64,000 bases of DNA. It comes from a bacterium (GTDB taxonomy: Bacteria; Orphanbacterota; Orphanbacteria; Orphanbacterales; Orphanbacteraceae). Below the pieces are notes generated by a model that saw only the letters and a list, made by a program, of their open reading frames with translations, searched no databases and had not been told where the DNA came from. Below are positions 51,651 to 59,670 of the stretch, one piece after another; position 1 is the first letter of the stretch; each line of letters starts with the position of its first letter. A program made the position numbers and the translations under genes. The stretch covers positions 535,541 to 599,540 of the forward strand of contig JALGYY010000035.1 of NCBI GenBank assembly GCA_025782575.1, written 5' to 3'.

Positions 51651-52379
51651 ATGTCTGAACAACTTGTTCTGCACAGGGGAGGATGGGAAGCCTCAAAGGC
51701 GGATCTCGCCAGCGTTCCCGTCCCGGAAGAAACCGATTCCTACGTTCCTGTTCCCTACGCTCGGTTCATCGAGGAACTCGAGCTCCACATTCCTCGTTTC
51801 GGATTCTCGATCTCTGCCGAGCGCTTTGGCCTGAATCGAAGCGGATCCCAGATGTTCGGTGTCTTCACCTGCACCAATGGCAATAATCACCAGGGCTACG
51901 CCCTCGCGATCGGCCTCCGGAACTCGTACGACCGATCGCTCTCAGTTGGGCTCGTGGCGGGCAGTCAGGTCTTCTGCTGTGATAATCTCGCCTTTTCGGG
52001 CGAGGCATCGATGCACCGAAAACACACGGCCAATGTCTTCAGGGACCTGCCTGACCTCATCTACCGGATGCTGTCCCAGGTCTCAACGATTCAGAGTCGC
52101 ATCCACAAGGAGATCGCGGCGATGAAAGCGATGGAGGTTTCGGCACAATTCGCGGACCACCTGATGGTGGAAGCCGTGCGGGGGAATATCGTCCCAGCTT
52201 CTCGGCTGCCGAAGGTCATTCACGCATGGGAGAAGCCGCAATTCTCGGAGTTCGACCCGCGAACCGCGTGGTCGCTCTACAACGCGTTTACGGAGGTGCA
52301 GAAATCGCGGAGTCCACGAGTCCAGGTAGAGGGTAGCCTCCGCCTGACCGAGCTCTTTCGATCGTCCCTAAACCTCTGA
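51651..52379 (+). CDS. DUF932-family protein
   Basis: The 242-residue protein shows the DUF932 pattern found on plasmids and phages: FGLNRSGSQMFGVFTCTNGN, YALAIGLRNSYDRSLSVGLV, SQVFCCDNLAFSGE, and the ending WSLYNAFTEVQKS. AAGGAG lies eight bases upstream of the ATG. It is the last gene of the block, before a strong hairpin. Its function is unknown; members usually accompany replication and recombination genes. Confidence 0.85.
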   Translation: MSEQLVLHRGGWEASKADLASVPVPEETDSYVPVPYARFIEELELHIPRFGFSISAERFGLNRSGSQMFGVFTCTNGNNHQGYALAIGLRNSYDRSLSVGLVAGSQVFCCDNLAFSGEASMHRKHTANVFRDLPDLIYRMLSQVSTIQSRIHKEIAAMKAMEVSAQFADHLMVEAVRGNIVPASRLPKVIHAWEKPQFSEFDPRTAWSLYNAFTEVQKSRSPRVQVEGSLRLTELFRSSLNL

Positions 52380-52386
52380 CCTCTTT

Positions 52387-52413
52387 ATGGCCATCGCCAC
52401 CGGCGATGGCCAT
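52387..52413 (+). terminator. 12-bp hairpin terminator after DUF932
   Basis: ATGGCCATCGCC and GGCGATGGCCAT form a perfect 12-bp stem with a 3-base loop, 7 bp after the stop codon, followed by TTTCATC. It separates the plus-strand block from the minus-strand genes. Confidence 0.85.
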
Positions 52414-52562
52414 TTTCATCTCCATATCGGGTTTATCCGCAACCTTCGAGTCGGTTCTCACCGAGATAGCCTAGCCTTGAAACATCCAGCCAAGCGGATC
52501 TCATAGTAAGTCTCGCGAATTGCTTATTCTGATTATGAGGGATTGCTCTCGATACGCCTGCC

Positions 52563-52607
52563 CCTTTTGATTAAAGGGTGTAGCGGAACTAATGAAATTC
52601 TACCCGA
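52563..52607 (-). repeat. 45-bp intergenic repeat, copy A
   Basis: CCTTTTGATTAAAGGG is followed by GGAAC and AATTCTACCC. It is similar to 55709-55753 over the full 45 bp. The minus-strand reading GGGTAGAATTTCA is also at 60836-60848. It lies downstream of the nuclease gene at 52748. The remaining bases of 52414-52747 show no gene. Confidence 0.6.
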
Positions 52608-52747
52608 ACAGTCTTCTCGATTTCAAATCCAGAGAGATCGAAACGTCTTCGCAGATAACATCCTTAGCGCGGACCGGCTGAAAACCAGGGCTATGACGAA
52701 CGACTTTGTCGGTTGAAAGCTCATGTAAAGCTTCCCACCATTCACCT

Positions 52748-53977
52748 TTACCCCTCCTTGATGAACGGCAAAAAATACTCCTTCCAATCGTCCCCCGGAT
52801 AGATATCTATCAACTCGATGCCGCTCGCCTCTGCCAATTCAATTTTAATTGCTGCCTTTGCAGCATAGTCGGGATTCCCCATCAATCCGAAGTACTCGAC
52901 GAAGATTCGCTTTGATGTCCCAAATATCTCCCAATCCGTCCTCATCTTGCTACCTGGATATCCGACCTCTTTGTCGTGCGGCACTCTATTCGCAAACAGA
53001 TAATCGTCGATCTCTTTCTCTACAAGGGACAGACAGAGATGTCCGTCCCTCGCCAAGACCATAGTCCCGATAGTCATTCTACGACTGCCCTCCGGAAGTA
53101 TGCCGGATTGCACCAACGCAGAGAAGAAACCTCCAAACTCGGCTGCATAACCGTGGGGAGTTCTCAATTTCCTAAAGATGTTCAACAGTTCCATCAGCGA
53201 ATCGTGATCCCTATATAGGTAGACGAACCTATCGAAATCCTGAGTAGGTATTTCGCCCGTGAATTTGAACAGATCGTAGAGTCGCGCCAATCTAGTTCGC
53301 GGCGCCCCCCGCTTATAGTCCCTAAATACGGACCCGAAACACTTTGGACAAATGCTTACAAAGAGATTCGGGTAAAGACAGTCCACGTATTTGGATCCGT
53401 ATGATTCGTAGCTAAATATGTGCTTCTCTAAAGAATAGACTTTCTGGCAAAATTCGCATTCCCTTTTCCTGCTGATGCGACTCATTAAGCCGCGTACCTT
53501 CTTGGCAATCTCTTCGTCCCAAAATTCGCCATAACGACTAACTACATAATTGCACGTTCTACAGCGTGATGGCGGTACGCCCAAGGACCTAAGAATGTCG
53601 GGGTGAGTCTCTGTCAACCGATGTGATTTCGAACAATACGGGCACTCATACGATTTCTTGAGAGCCATATTATGAGACTCTACCCAGAGTCTTCTCGTTT
53701 CCTCGATTTCGAAGGCCCGATTGGCCAAATAGTATTCGTAATATCTGACCTCCTTCTTGAATGAAGTCCCCAAGCGCTTGTCTATTTCTCGCATTATTCG
53801 ATCGTGATATAGACTGAAGAACGTACCGTATTTCTTGACGTAGTTTATAAGAATGGCATCGCAGCCAACATCCCAACGTTTGTCAATTACGTCTCTTCCT
53901 GGCGCATAATTATCTTCATTCGAAATTCGGTACCAGCCTCGATCGATTCCACCAAATTCCGGGCCATAATAACTCAT
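52748..53977 (-). CDS. Zinc-ribbon protein with C-terminal PD-(D/E)XK-like nuclease domain
   Basis: The 409-residue protein has several CxxC pairs that could form zinc ribbons: CPYC and CRTC (about residues 112-150), CEFC (about 180) and CPKC (about 215). The C-terminal 120 residues look like a PD-(D/E)XK nuclease: LVEKEIDDYLFANRV, then the Asp in MRTDWEIFG, E-x-F in FVEYFGLMGNPDYAAK, and a final strand GIELIDIYPGD. A single predicted gene in an A+T-richer patch suggests recent transfer. A DNA-targeting defence or homing-type role fits, but I do not know a named family. Confidence 0.6.
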   Translation of the reverse strand: MSYYGPEFGGIDRGWYRISNEDNYAPGRDVIDKRWDVGCDAILINYVKKYGTFFSLYHDRIMREIDKRLGTSFKKEVRYYEYYLANRAFEIEETRRLWVESHNMALKKSYECPYCSKSHRLTETHPDILRSLGVPPSRCRTCNYVVSRYGEFWDEEIAKKVRGLMSRISRKRECEFCQKVYSLEKHIFSYESYGSKYVDCLYPNLFVSICPKCFGSVFRDYKRGAPRTRLARLYDLFKFTGEIPTQDFDRFVYLYRDHDSLMELLNIFRKLRTPHGYAAEFGGFFSALVQSGILPEGSRRMTIGTMVLARDGHLCLSLVEKEIDDYLFANRVPHDKEVGYPGSKMRTDWEIFGTSKRIFVEYFGLMGNPDYAAKAAIKIELAEASGIELIDIYPGDDWKEYFLPFIKEG

Positions 53978-53990
53978 TCCCGAAATCTCC

Positions 53991-54626
53991 TTAGTGCCTC
54001 AATTGAGCGGCCCGAGCAAGCTTAACGTCAATCTTCAGCCGCGCCGTCCTCGGAGTCGGCTGTAAGCCTTGTTGGGCCTTTCGCTTCCGAAAAGCAAATC
54101 CGCCGAATCGACCCTCCCATGGTCGAAGAGCAACCCTACAGGAATCGAAGTCAACAATGGCCAGCTTCAGGCAGTCACTGAGAGTCTCAAACTTGGTTGT
54201 ATCCCCCAAGCGTGCAAGCAGACGTAGCACGAGAAGTGGCGCGTCCTGGGGCTTCGTGTTCTGATCCGCGAGTGCGTCCGCAACAGACTTAATCTCGTCC
54301 TGCTGTTCCTTTGTCAAATCCGACGCTTGCGACAGGCTCAACACTTCCGGCAGAAGCCTGCGCACATTTTCTAGCGCGGCAACGTCCACTCGCAATGAGA
54401 TGCTGTCCAATTGGCCCTGTCCTCGGGCAAATGTCATGCCAGACTTGGTATTGGAAAACGCACCTTTAATGACATCGTCGAGTTCGATGGACTTGACCGC
54501 TGCGATATCGGTTGGCTTGTCGAGACCGGCAAGCCGCGACAGGAATTCCGCGACTTGCCCCCAATCGACCCCGAGGCTCATGTAGATCTGCGCGTCCACG
54601 GACCCGTCTGACACCTTGACCTGCAT
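53991..54626 (-). CDS. Hypothetical integron-cassette-type protein ending in an attC site
   Basis: The 211-residue protein has no recognised domain; it is helical and acidic (for example DLTKEQQDEIKSVADALAD). Its last 30 residues (AQQGLQPTPRTARLKIDV and following) are the translation of an attC site, a pattern I know from cassette-encoded proteins. Its ATG directly follows the stop of the HNH gene at 54627, so the two are coupled. The real functional end of the protein is probably near residue 180. Confidence 0.6.
   Translation of the reverse strand: MQVKVSDGSVDAQIYMSLGVDWGQVAEFLSRLAGLDKPTDIAAVKSIELDDVIKGAFSNTKSGMTFARGQGQLDSISLRVDVAALENVRRLLPEVLSLSQASDLTKEQQDEIKSVADALADQNTKPQDAPLLVLRLLARLGDTTKFETLSDCLKLAIVDFDSCRVALRPWEGRFGGFAFRKRKAQQGLQPTPRTARLKIDVKLARAAQLRH
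54020..54077 (-). other. attC site (integron recombination site)
   Basis: Read on the minus strand, GCCCAAC (54077-54071) fits RYYYAAC and GTTAAGC (54026-54020) fits GTTRRRY exactly. Between them CAGCCG and CGGCTG provide the inner dyad. Total length is 58 bp, normal for short attC sites. Confidence 0.75.
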
Positions 54627-55013
54627 CTAGGCGCCGCACATTGGACATCGTAGCGCGCAGGAGCCGTTCGGCTCTGCTGTTTCCACAGACATTCGTGATG
54701 TTACGCAAGCACAAGAGCAGTTGACGAAGTTCTGCTGGCGTCTGATCGATTCTAAGAGTCGGCGTTTTCGCTCCTTGAGTTCAGAAGCACTGAACTTCCG
54801 ACCTGTTGGATGCTTGTCGTTGTAGCTCGCAACGACAGCGTGGCAGTTCCGGCAGAGGACTATCAGGTTATCTTCCTCGTCGCTTCCTCCTCTCTCCCTC
54901 GGAACGATATGGTGAATCTCCAGCGGGATTAGCCACTTGTGGCATATGGCGCATGTCCTGTTACTCTCGAGGAGCAATTGGTCCACTGCCTCTTGAGGTA
55001 TCGCCAAATCCAA
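54627..55013 (-). CDS. HNH endonuclease domain protein
   Basis: The 128-residue protein has an HNH motif with zinc ligands: CAICHKWL, LEIHHIVPRERGGSDEEDNL and VLCRNCHAV. The C-terminal 30 residues carry more cysteines (CSCACV and CPMC) that could form another zinc site. It is the upstream partner of the coupled gene at 53991. HNH domains of this form occur in restriction, toxin and homing enzymes; the target is not known. Confidence 0.8.
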   Translation of the reverse strand: MDLAIPQEAVDQLLLESNRTCAICHKWLIPLEIHHIVPRERGGSDEEDNLIVLCRNCHAVVASYNDKHPTGRKFSASELKERKRRLLESIRRQQNFVNCSCACVTSRMSVETAEPNGSCALRCPMCGA

Positions 55014-55128
55014 ATCTCCTGTGATGGCCCAAGCCTCGAATGAACCATTTCGGGTTGGCCGTAGAGCGAAACGGCGCGGCTAACCCGAAGTCCCGTTCGA
55101 TTCGGTTGTTGGAGTCTGGGGTTTCCCT

Positions 55129-55377
55129 TCAGCCACCGAAGGTTCCTGTGCCGACGTGGCAATTCCAGCACAAGATCTCACAATTGCCGAGACCATCTCC
55201 ACCCGAGGCGCTCATGTGGTGCGCCTCCCATGAACCGCGCCCCTCTCTCCCTCTGTTCGCGAAGACCAGAGCCTTGTTGCAGACGCCGTAGTTGTGGTCA
55301 TGCCTCTTGCGTCTGCACTTGCACTTACCGCCTGCCTGTCGCCATGCCTTTTCCACGGTTTCGCCTGAGAATGCCAT
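55129..55377 (-). CDS. Small HNH-like zinc protein
   Basis: The 82-residue protein has cysteine pairs CKC and C...K and an HNH-like end: GSWEAHHMSASGGDGLGNCE and ILCWNCHVG. The start at 55377 is supported by GGAGGAGAG immediately upstream; a frame to 55422 is longer but unlikely. It is the second HNH protein in a row and may be a cassette gene. Confidence 0.7.
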   Translation of the reverse strand: MAFSGETVEKAWRQAGGKCKCRRKRHDHNYGVCNKALVFANRGREGRGSWEAHHMSASGGDGLGNCEILCWNCHVGTGTFGG

Positions 55378-55422
55378 CTTCTCTCCTCCACTGTTTTGAC
55401 TCCAGCTACAATTCTGTTGCAA

Positions 55423-55812
55423 GCGCCCAGCGCAATAGGTTGCGTAGGGAGTGGTATATCTGGCGCGGCCCCCGCTCCTGATTAGATGAATAATATCATG
55501 CGAGCGAGTGGGTTCCGCATGAAAATGGTCCTCAAGCCCATATGGTGATAGGTCTCGGGATCGGTAATGTACTTGCTCGATGAGTAATTCGCTACAGCCG
55601 TTCGCTGTCCCCCTGGCAATGTACGACTACATCTCGCTTCCCGGGCGGATGCCTCGCAATAGTCCTGTGGCCTGCAGGTTATGCGTGGGAGCTGTTGCGG
55701 GGAGTGCGCCTTTTGATTAAAGGGCGCAGAGGAACCAAGGGAATTCTACCCCGAGGAACGAGCCCGGCCCTAAGCCCAGTGAGCCGCTGCCGTCTATGCC
55801 GACACCCCCCGT
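55423..55812. other. Non-coding stretch with intergenic repeat
   Basis: About 390 bp without a convincing gene. It contains copy B of the 45-bp repeat (55709-55753), and a lone GTTATGC at 55678 that resembles an attC core without a partner. Confidence 0.4.
55709..55753 (-). repeat. 45-bp intergenic repeat, copy B
   Basis: GCGCCTTTT and AAAGGGCGC form a 9-bp stem (one G-T pair) with loop GATT at 55707-55728, then GGAACC and AATTCTACCCC. It matches copy A (52563-52607) at roughly four positions in five and lies 60 bp downstream of the gene at 55813. Confidence 0.6.
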
Positions 55813-56721
55813 CTATTTGATGCGAACGCCATTAACCCACACCCTCTCGAACCTTGCGCCAAGCGTCTTGGACTCATTGGTTTCTAGGATTTCGCGTGCC
55901 CACCCAGCGGCGATATCGGCAGCCTGAATCTCGTCAATTCCACGTGAATCTACTTCTCTGACAACGGGCTTCTCCGAATACTGCCCTTGAATTGGCAAGC
56001 CAGACCCAATGGCAGTAGCAATTGCATCGGCGGCATTGTTCAGCACCATTATTGTGGCGGGACTCTCGGTATCAAAGGCTCTTTCGGTTGAGAGCAACTC
56101 CGCGAAAAGCACGCGAGAAAGTGGAGAGCTATAGATATCTCGGGTGGTCGCTGTGAAAGATTTCAGGCCTTCCAAATCAAAGACAGCATGTGCGCGCGCC
56201 GCAAAGATCTTTGCCTGCCTTAGCCCCCCTCCAATTTGCTTTTGAATCTCATCCGGTGTGAATTCGTCTAGTGATACAATCGGATCATATCGAGCCCAGC
56301 GAACGGCCTTGCTCAGCTCGTGGGGCAAGTATGCCACGGGGGTATTTGCGATAAGTGCAGTCGCACATGTAGACAGTATGGCCTGCTCGCCAAAGCCTTC
56401 CTCGGGAATCCGTCTTTCCTCTCGAAACGCAAGTCGCACCTCGGCCTCCACGGGTCGCGGATCTATTGCTATTATCGTTGCTTGCCCGATCCCGTTCTCA
56501 ATGCGAGCCCAGAGCTCGCACTCATCGCGGAGACGCGGTCGCGCATCCCGAAAGCCCCGGTACTTGAGCTCGTCGGTCACTAAAACTGCGCGGAGTTCTC
56601 TTACCCATTCGAGCGAGGCGTCGGAACGGAATTGTGCAAGGACATACTGACGACGCGCCCCGCCCTCGGTGGAGGTAGCGTCCGCAAAGGTTGTCGCAGC
56701 GGTTGGGATCACCAGTGCCAC
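55813..56721 (-). CDS. Hypothetical 302-aa protein
   Basis: No family is recognised. The start is GTG, and the first 20 residues (MALVIPTAATTFADATS) are mildly hydrophobic without a clear signal peptide. The middle is helical (LRQAKIFAARAHAVFDLEGL), and the C-terminal half has AATIMVL-like strand patterns (PATIMVLNNAADAIATAI). Codon use looks normal for the region. It is most likely another cassette gene. Confidence 0.55.
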   Translation of the reverse strand: MALVIPTAATTFADATSTEGGARRQYVLAQFRSDASLEWVRELRAVLVTDELKYRGFRDARPRLRDECELWARIENGIGQATIIAIDPRPVEAEVRLAFREERRIPEEGFGEQAILSTCATALIANTPVAYLPHELSKAVRWARYDPIVSLDEFTPDEIQKQIGGGLRQAKIFAARAHAVFDLEGLKSFTATTRDIYSSPLSRVLFAELLSTERAFDTESPATIMVLNNAADAIATAIGSGLPIQGQYSEKPVVREVDSRGIDEIQAADIAAGWAREILETNESKTLGARFERVWVNGVRIK

Positions 56722-56839
56722 TATTGCCGCACTCGCTCTATCTCATCAGCACTTGTCGGTTCATCGCGACTTTCTTTGATCTGCTGGACCAATATCAGGG
56801 CTCTCCTTTCTTGATCCTTCGGCATCGGGCCTCTTTTGG

Positions 56840-57109
56840 CTATTCGACAATCTGCCACTCTTTGATGATCGTTCCGTCCGCCTCTGTCCGCCAAGAGAAT
56901 ATCCAGGTTTGGCCTGTAGCCGTGTCAATCTTGAACAAGGAGCTGACCTCTACGACACCGGCCCCCGTGCTAGCGGTAACCGTCGCAGCTAGAAGTTGAT
57001 ATTGTCCGGCCCCCTTTGTTGAGGCATCAGACGCCTGCAAGGCCCCCGGGAGGCCAAACAAGCAGACGGCAAAAAACCACGTTCGCAGATTCCCTGGCAC
57101 TCTTCCCAT
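56840..57109 (-). CDS. Small secreted hypothetical protein
   Basis: The 89-residue protein has a typical signal peptide (LRTWFFAVCLFGLPGALQA) and a short beta-rich mature part (GQYQLLAATVTASTGAGVVE, then KIDTATGQTWIFSW). AAGGAGAG precedes the ATG at 57109; a frame to 57175 is longer but has no such site. It is an unknown single-domain periplasmic protein, common among cassette genes. Confidence 0.65.
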   Translation of the reverse strand: MGRVPGNLRTWFFAVCLFGLPGALQASDASTKGAGQYQLLAATVTASTGAGVVEVSSLFKIDTATGQTWIFSWRTEADGTIIKEWQIVE

Positions 57110-57231
57110 GGTTTTCTCTCTCCTTGGTTGGGGGCGTGTACGTCTTGGCAACCAATATACCGGAAACCAGATCAATTCTGGGCATTAGTACTTAGCGGGA
57201 AGCGGCATCTCCTTGCTGGAGAATCTCCTAT

Positions 57232-57978
57232 TCACTTTTCCCTTGAATACCAATTGATCTCGTCGTGCAGATCTAGGTGCTGCCCCAGTGGAAACAAGAT
57301 TGACGTGGTCTCCTCAAGGGCTTCCTCTACTTCCAAGCGAGTCGGGCGGTAGCCCCGGTGGTGTACGACCCGATTCCTTAAGGTGTTGATTGTGGCTTTC
57401 TTGATGGCTATCAAGAGCGGCACGATATTCGGATCTCCCAGCGCGTCGATTTCCACATCCTTCGGGTCGCAGGGGGAGCCCGGCAGGGCTGCTACTACAA
57501 TAGCAGCTTTCGCAGCGCTCATAGGGGACGGGTGTGTGACGACATGTTGGAGAAACAGTCTTCTCATGTGCGCGAAGGCGAGTTTCTTGGTTTTCTTATA
57601 CAAATCGTCGGCGATACGATTTAGGTTATCTAGATTCCGTTCTGATCCAGCTCCGAATGGCTTGTAGAGCAATTCAACGCGAAGAAACAGGCTGAAGAAA
57701 GTCTCATAGGCCTGTGCGAGATTAAGGATGCATCCCATATAGTGCTTCCGGTCGCGCAATTCATAGCTGTCAAAGACGAGCATTTCGTAAGCTTCGTTGA
57801 CTGAATCTCCTGTGATGCAGAAGGGCTTTCCGCACGCACGATCCAAACACGAAACCCGGAGATCCGCTACCGGCTCAAGCGTTCCCAGGTCCGACGCCCG
57901 ATTAAACACGATTTCCTTCCCGCACGCAGGGCAATCCACCACGAAGTTCTCATAGGTAGTCCGCTTGCCCCTTACCAT
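57232..57978 (-). CDS. HEPN-like protein with N-terminal zinc finger
   Basis: The 248-residue protein has a zinc finger (CPAC at about residue 16 and CLDRAC at about 44) and a helical C-terminal domain ending with NTLRNRVVHHRGYRPT, where RNRVVH fits the R-x4-H catalytic motif of HEPN RNases. HEPN domains are frequent in toxins and abortive infection proteins. The neighbouring gene is AbiTii-like, which fits a defence context. RNase activity is inferred only from the motif. Confidence 0.6.
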   Translation of the reverse strand: MVRGKRTTYENFVVDCPACGKEIVFNRASDLGTLEPVADLRVSCLDRACGKPFCITGDSVNEAYEMLVFDSYELRDRKHYMGCILNLAQAYETFFSLFLRVELLYKPFGAGSERNLDNLNRIADDLYKKTKKLAFAHMRRLFLQHVVTHPSPMSAAKAAIVVAALPGSPCDPKDVEIDALGDPNIVPLLIAIKKATINTLRNRVVHHRGYRPTRLEVEEALEETTSILFPLGQHLDLHDEINWYSREK

Positions 57979-58068
57979 GGGAACGCTGCTAATGATTCCT
58001 CCCCTTTCCAGTTTCGCGATTGAGCCGCGAGCAAGGCGACCTCGACATGCTGAGTACGCGGGCGGCGA

Positions 58069-58674
58069 CTACTCTTTAGAGCCAAAGACCCTTCTCCATA
58101 GTGCCTTAAGGTCAACACCCACGCCATGGATTTGAGGATTCAAGAGGAGGATCTCGTCGCCGAAATCGGGATTACGGACATGAGGAAGCGCCAGTACCTT
58201 CCGCCGCTTCTCAAGCTGGCCCAAGATGTGGACTCGAAGATTGGCAAGTACCTGACTGACAGAGCTTGGCTGAAACCGAAAGGTGGTAACATCGACATCA
58301 AATCCGCTGCGGATGACCTCCACGTAGTTGGGCTCGCGAATTGACAGGACACCCGCGGCGGTGGCGTAGCCCTCAAGCTCAGCGACGCCCTGCCGCAGGC
58401 GAATCTCGTTTATGAAGCCGAGCCTGGGGTTTCTCACCAAGAGCCTTCGGCCATAGTCGTCGAACCAAGTCCCGGGAATGGCTCGATACTTCGGAATAAC
58501 GCATTCCTCTGACATTGCTGGATTATCGGCCACATATCCCGCCACTTCACGCTCCAGGACTCCGACAAGCTCACTGTCGTCAACCTTGGTGGCCGCCACC
58601 AGCGCCACGGGCAATGCGTGGCTCAGTGGCTCTTCTGCGACAAGAGTTAACAAGCGGTCAAAGCTGCTCAACAA
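58069..58674 (-). CDS. AbiTii-like domain protein
   Basis: The 201-residue protein starts with a helical region resembling the AbiTii domain found in abortive-infection and defence proteins: LLTLVAEEPLSHALPVALVA, then ELVGVLEREVAGY and IPKYRAIPGTW. The C-terminal half has no match. The frame begins TTG TTG; the second TTG (58671) has AGGAGG five bases upstream and is the better start. No membrane segment is visible. The function is unknown. Confidence 0.6.
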   Translation of the reverse strand: MLSSFDRLLTLVAEEPLSHALPVALVAATKVDDSELVGVLEREVAGYVADNPAMSEECVIPKYRAIPGTWFDDYGRRLLVRNPRLGFINEIRLRQGVAELEGYATAAGVLSIREPNYVEVIRSGFDVDVTTFRFQPSSVSQVLANLRVHILGQLEKRRKVLALPHVRNPDFGDEILLLNPQIHGVGVDLKALWRRVFGSKE

Positions 58675-58993
58675 CTCCTCCTATTTCACCTGGCAACGGC
58701 TCATCGCGATTGATGGGCGCGAGGTGTTGCACGGGAAGCTAAGTGACGCCAATTGCCTACGGACCCACTATACAGACAATACCGTAGGCAGGTGTGGCGC
58801 CTGCGCGAATAATGGCCTCGAACACAGAAGACACATTTGAACACTAGGCAAACTGCGTCGGCCACCTATGGGCCCCTTGACAGTAACTGATAACAGATTC
58901 TATCGTTCACCGTATGAAGAGCAGGCGTAAGCTTCCCCTTAATTCGGTCTTCGGCAACGGTCTCACGGGCTTCCTCGCACTCTGAGGTTGCGG
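58675..58993. other. Non-coding stretch with one long-loop hairpin
   Basis: About 320 bp with no gene. TTGCCTACGG and CCGTAGGCAG (58758-58796) can pair around a loop of about 19 bases. It resembles the dyads of integron sites but lacks RYYYAAC/GTTRRRY ends. Confidence 0.35.
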
Positions 58994-59054
58994 ACATAAC
59001 GGCCCGCTCAAGACCGCCGCTTCAGCGGCGCGGCTTGAAGCAGGAACGTTATGT
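58994..59054 (-). other. attC site (integron recombination site)
   Basis: ACATAAC (58994-59000) and GTTATGT (59048-59054) are the outer inverted repeats; inside, CGCTCAAG pairs with CTTGAAGC-type sequence and CCGCCGCT with AGCGGCG. The overall layout is very like attC sites of classical aminoglycoside cassettes. It overlaps the stop codon of the gene at 59049, as usual for cassettes. Confidence 0.85.
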
Positions 59055-59570
59055 GCCTTGATCGATGTTCTTACGCCAGTAGTCAACCACGGTATCCAAG
59101 ATAGGCAAGAACTCCGATTTGCTTCCATCCTTACGTGTAAAGGCCACAAAGGACCTACCTTCTGGCTTACCAGGGGACCCCGTATAATCCTCAGAAATTG
59201 TATGCACATCCGAGTCGTTCTCGCAAAGCTGGATAGATTCAATGGACCCTGAAGATGACACACAAGAGTGGGTCGCCTTCTTGGGATCAGTATCAGTGTA
59301 AAGATGCTTGTAGGCGTTAGCAATGCTGCGAATATCTCGAAACGCGCCATTGGTTTGGTTTGATAGATGCTCGACATAGTCACCGATCTTCGGGAATCGA
59401 GATACAATTGCTGGCTTGTGACGTTGGTTGAAGGCGAAGTATTGATCGGCCAAGTGAGATGCGGCTAGCGAAGCATTGAAGGCACGTCTCACACAACCCG
59501 GGTTTGCATGACAATCGTCGTGATTGCCATCGACAAACGTGTCAAGGAATTGTATTGGTGTCATCCTCAT
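59049..59570 (-). CDS. Integron cassette protein, HEPN-like helical
   Basis: The 173-residue protein is of a type I know from environmental integron cassettes: RRAFNASLAASHLADQYFAF and FRDIRSIANAYKHLYTD. The second motif resembles the R-x-H region of HEPN domains but is not canonical. The C-terminal third is strand-rich (SFVAFTRKDGSKSEFLPIL). Its stop lies inside the attC site. A start at ATG 59570 or 59564 is possible. Confidence 0.7.
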   Translation of the reverse strand: MRMTPIQFLDTFVDGNHDDCHANPGCVRRAFNASLAASHLADQYFAFNQRHKPAIVSRFPKIGDYVEHLSNQTNGAFRDIRSIANAYKHLYTDTDPKKATHSCVSSSGSIESIQLCENDSDVHTISEDYTGSPGKPEGRSFVAFTRKDGSKSEFLPILDTVVDYWRKNIDQGT

Positions 59571-59670
59571 GACTGTTCGCTCTTCGTGTTTGGATCATAG
59601 CAAACTATCGTCGGCAGGAATGGAGTGCAGCGAAAATCCCGCCGGTGTGGATGGCACTGTTGGCGACTCA

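Noticed and set aside
52640-52720. Possible degenerate attC (GATAAC ... GGTTGAAAG)
   Set aside because: Outer boxes are poor and no inner dyad is seen.
55075-55107. Possible attC (GGCTAAC ... GTTGTTG)
   Set aside because: Only about 30 bp apart, and the ends deviate from RYYYAAC/GTTRRRY; too short for attC.
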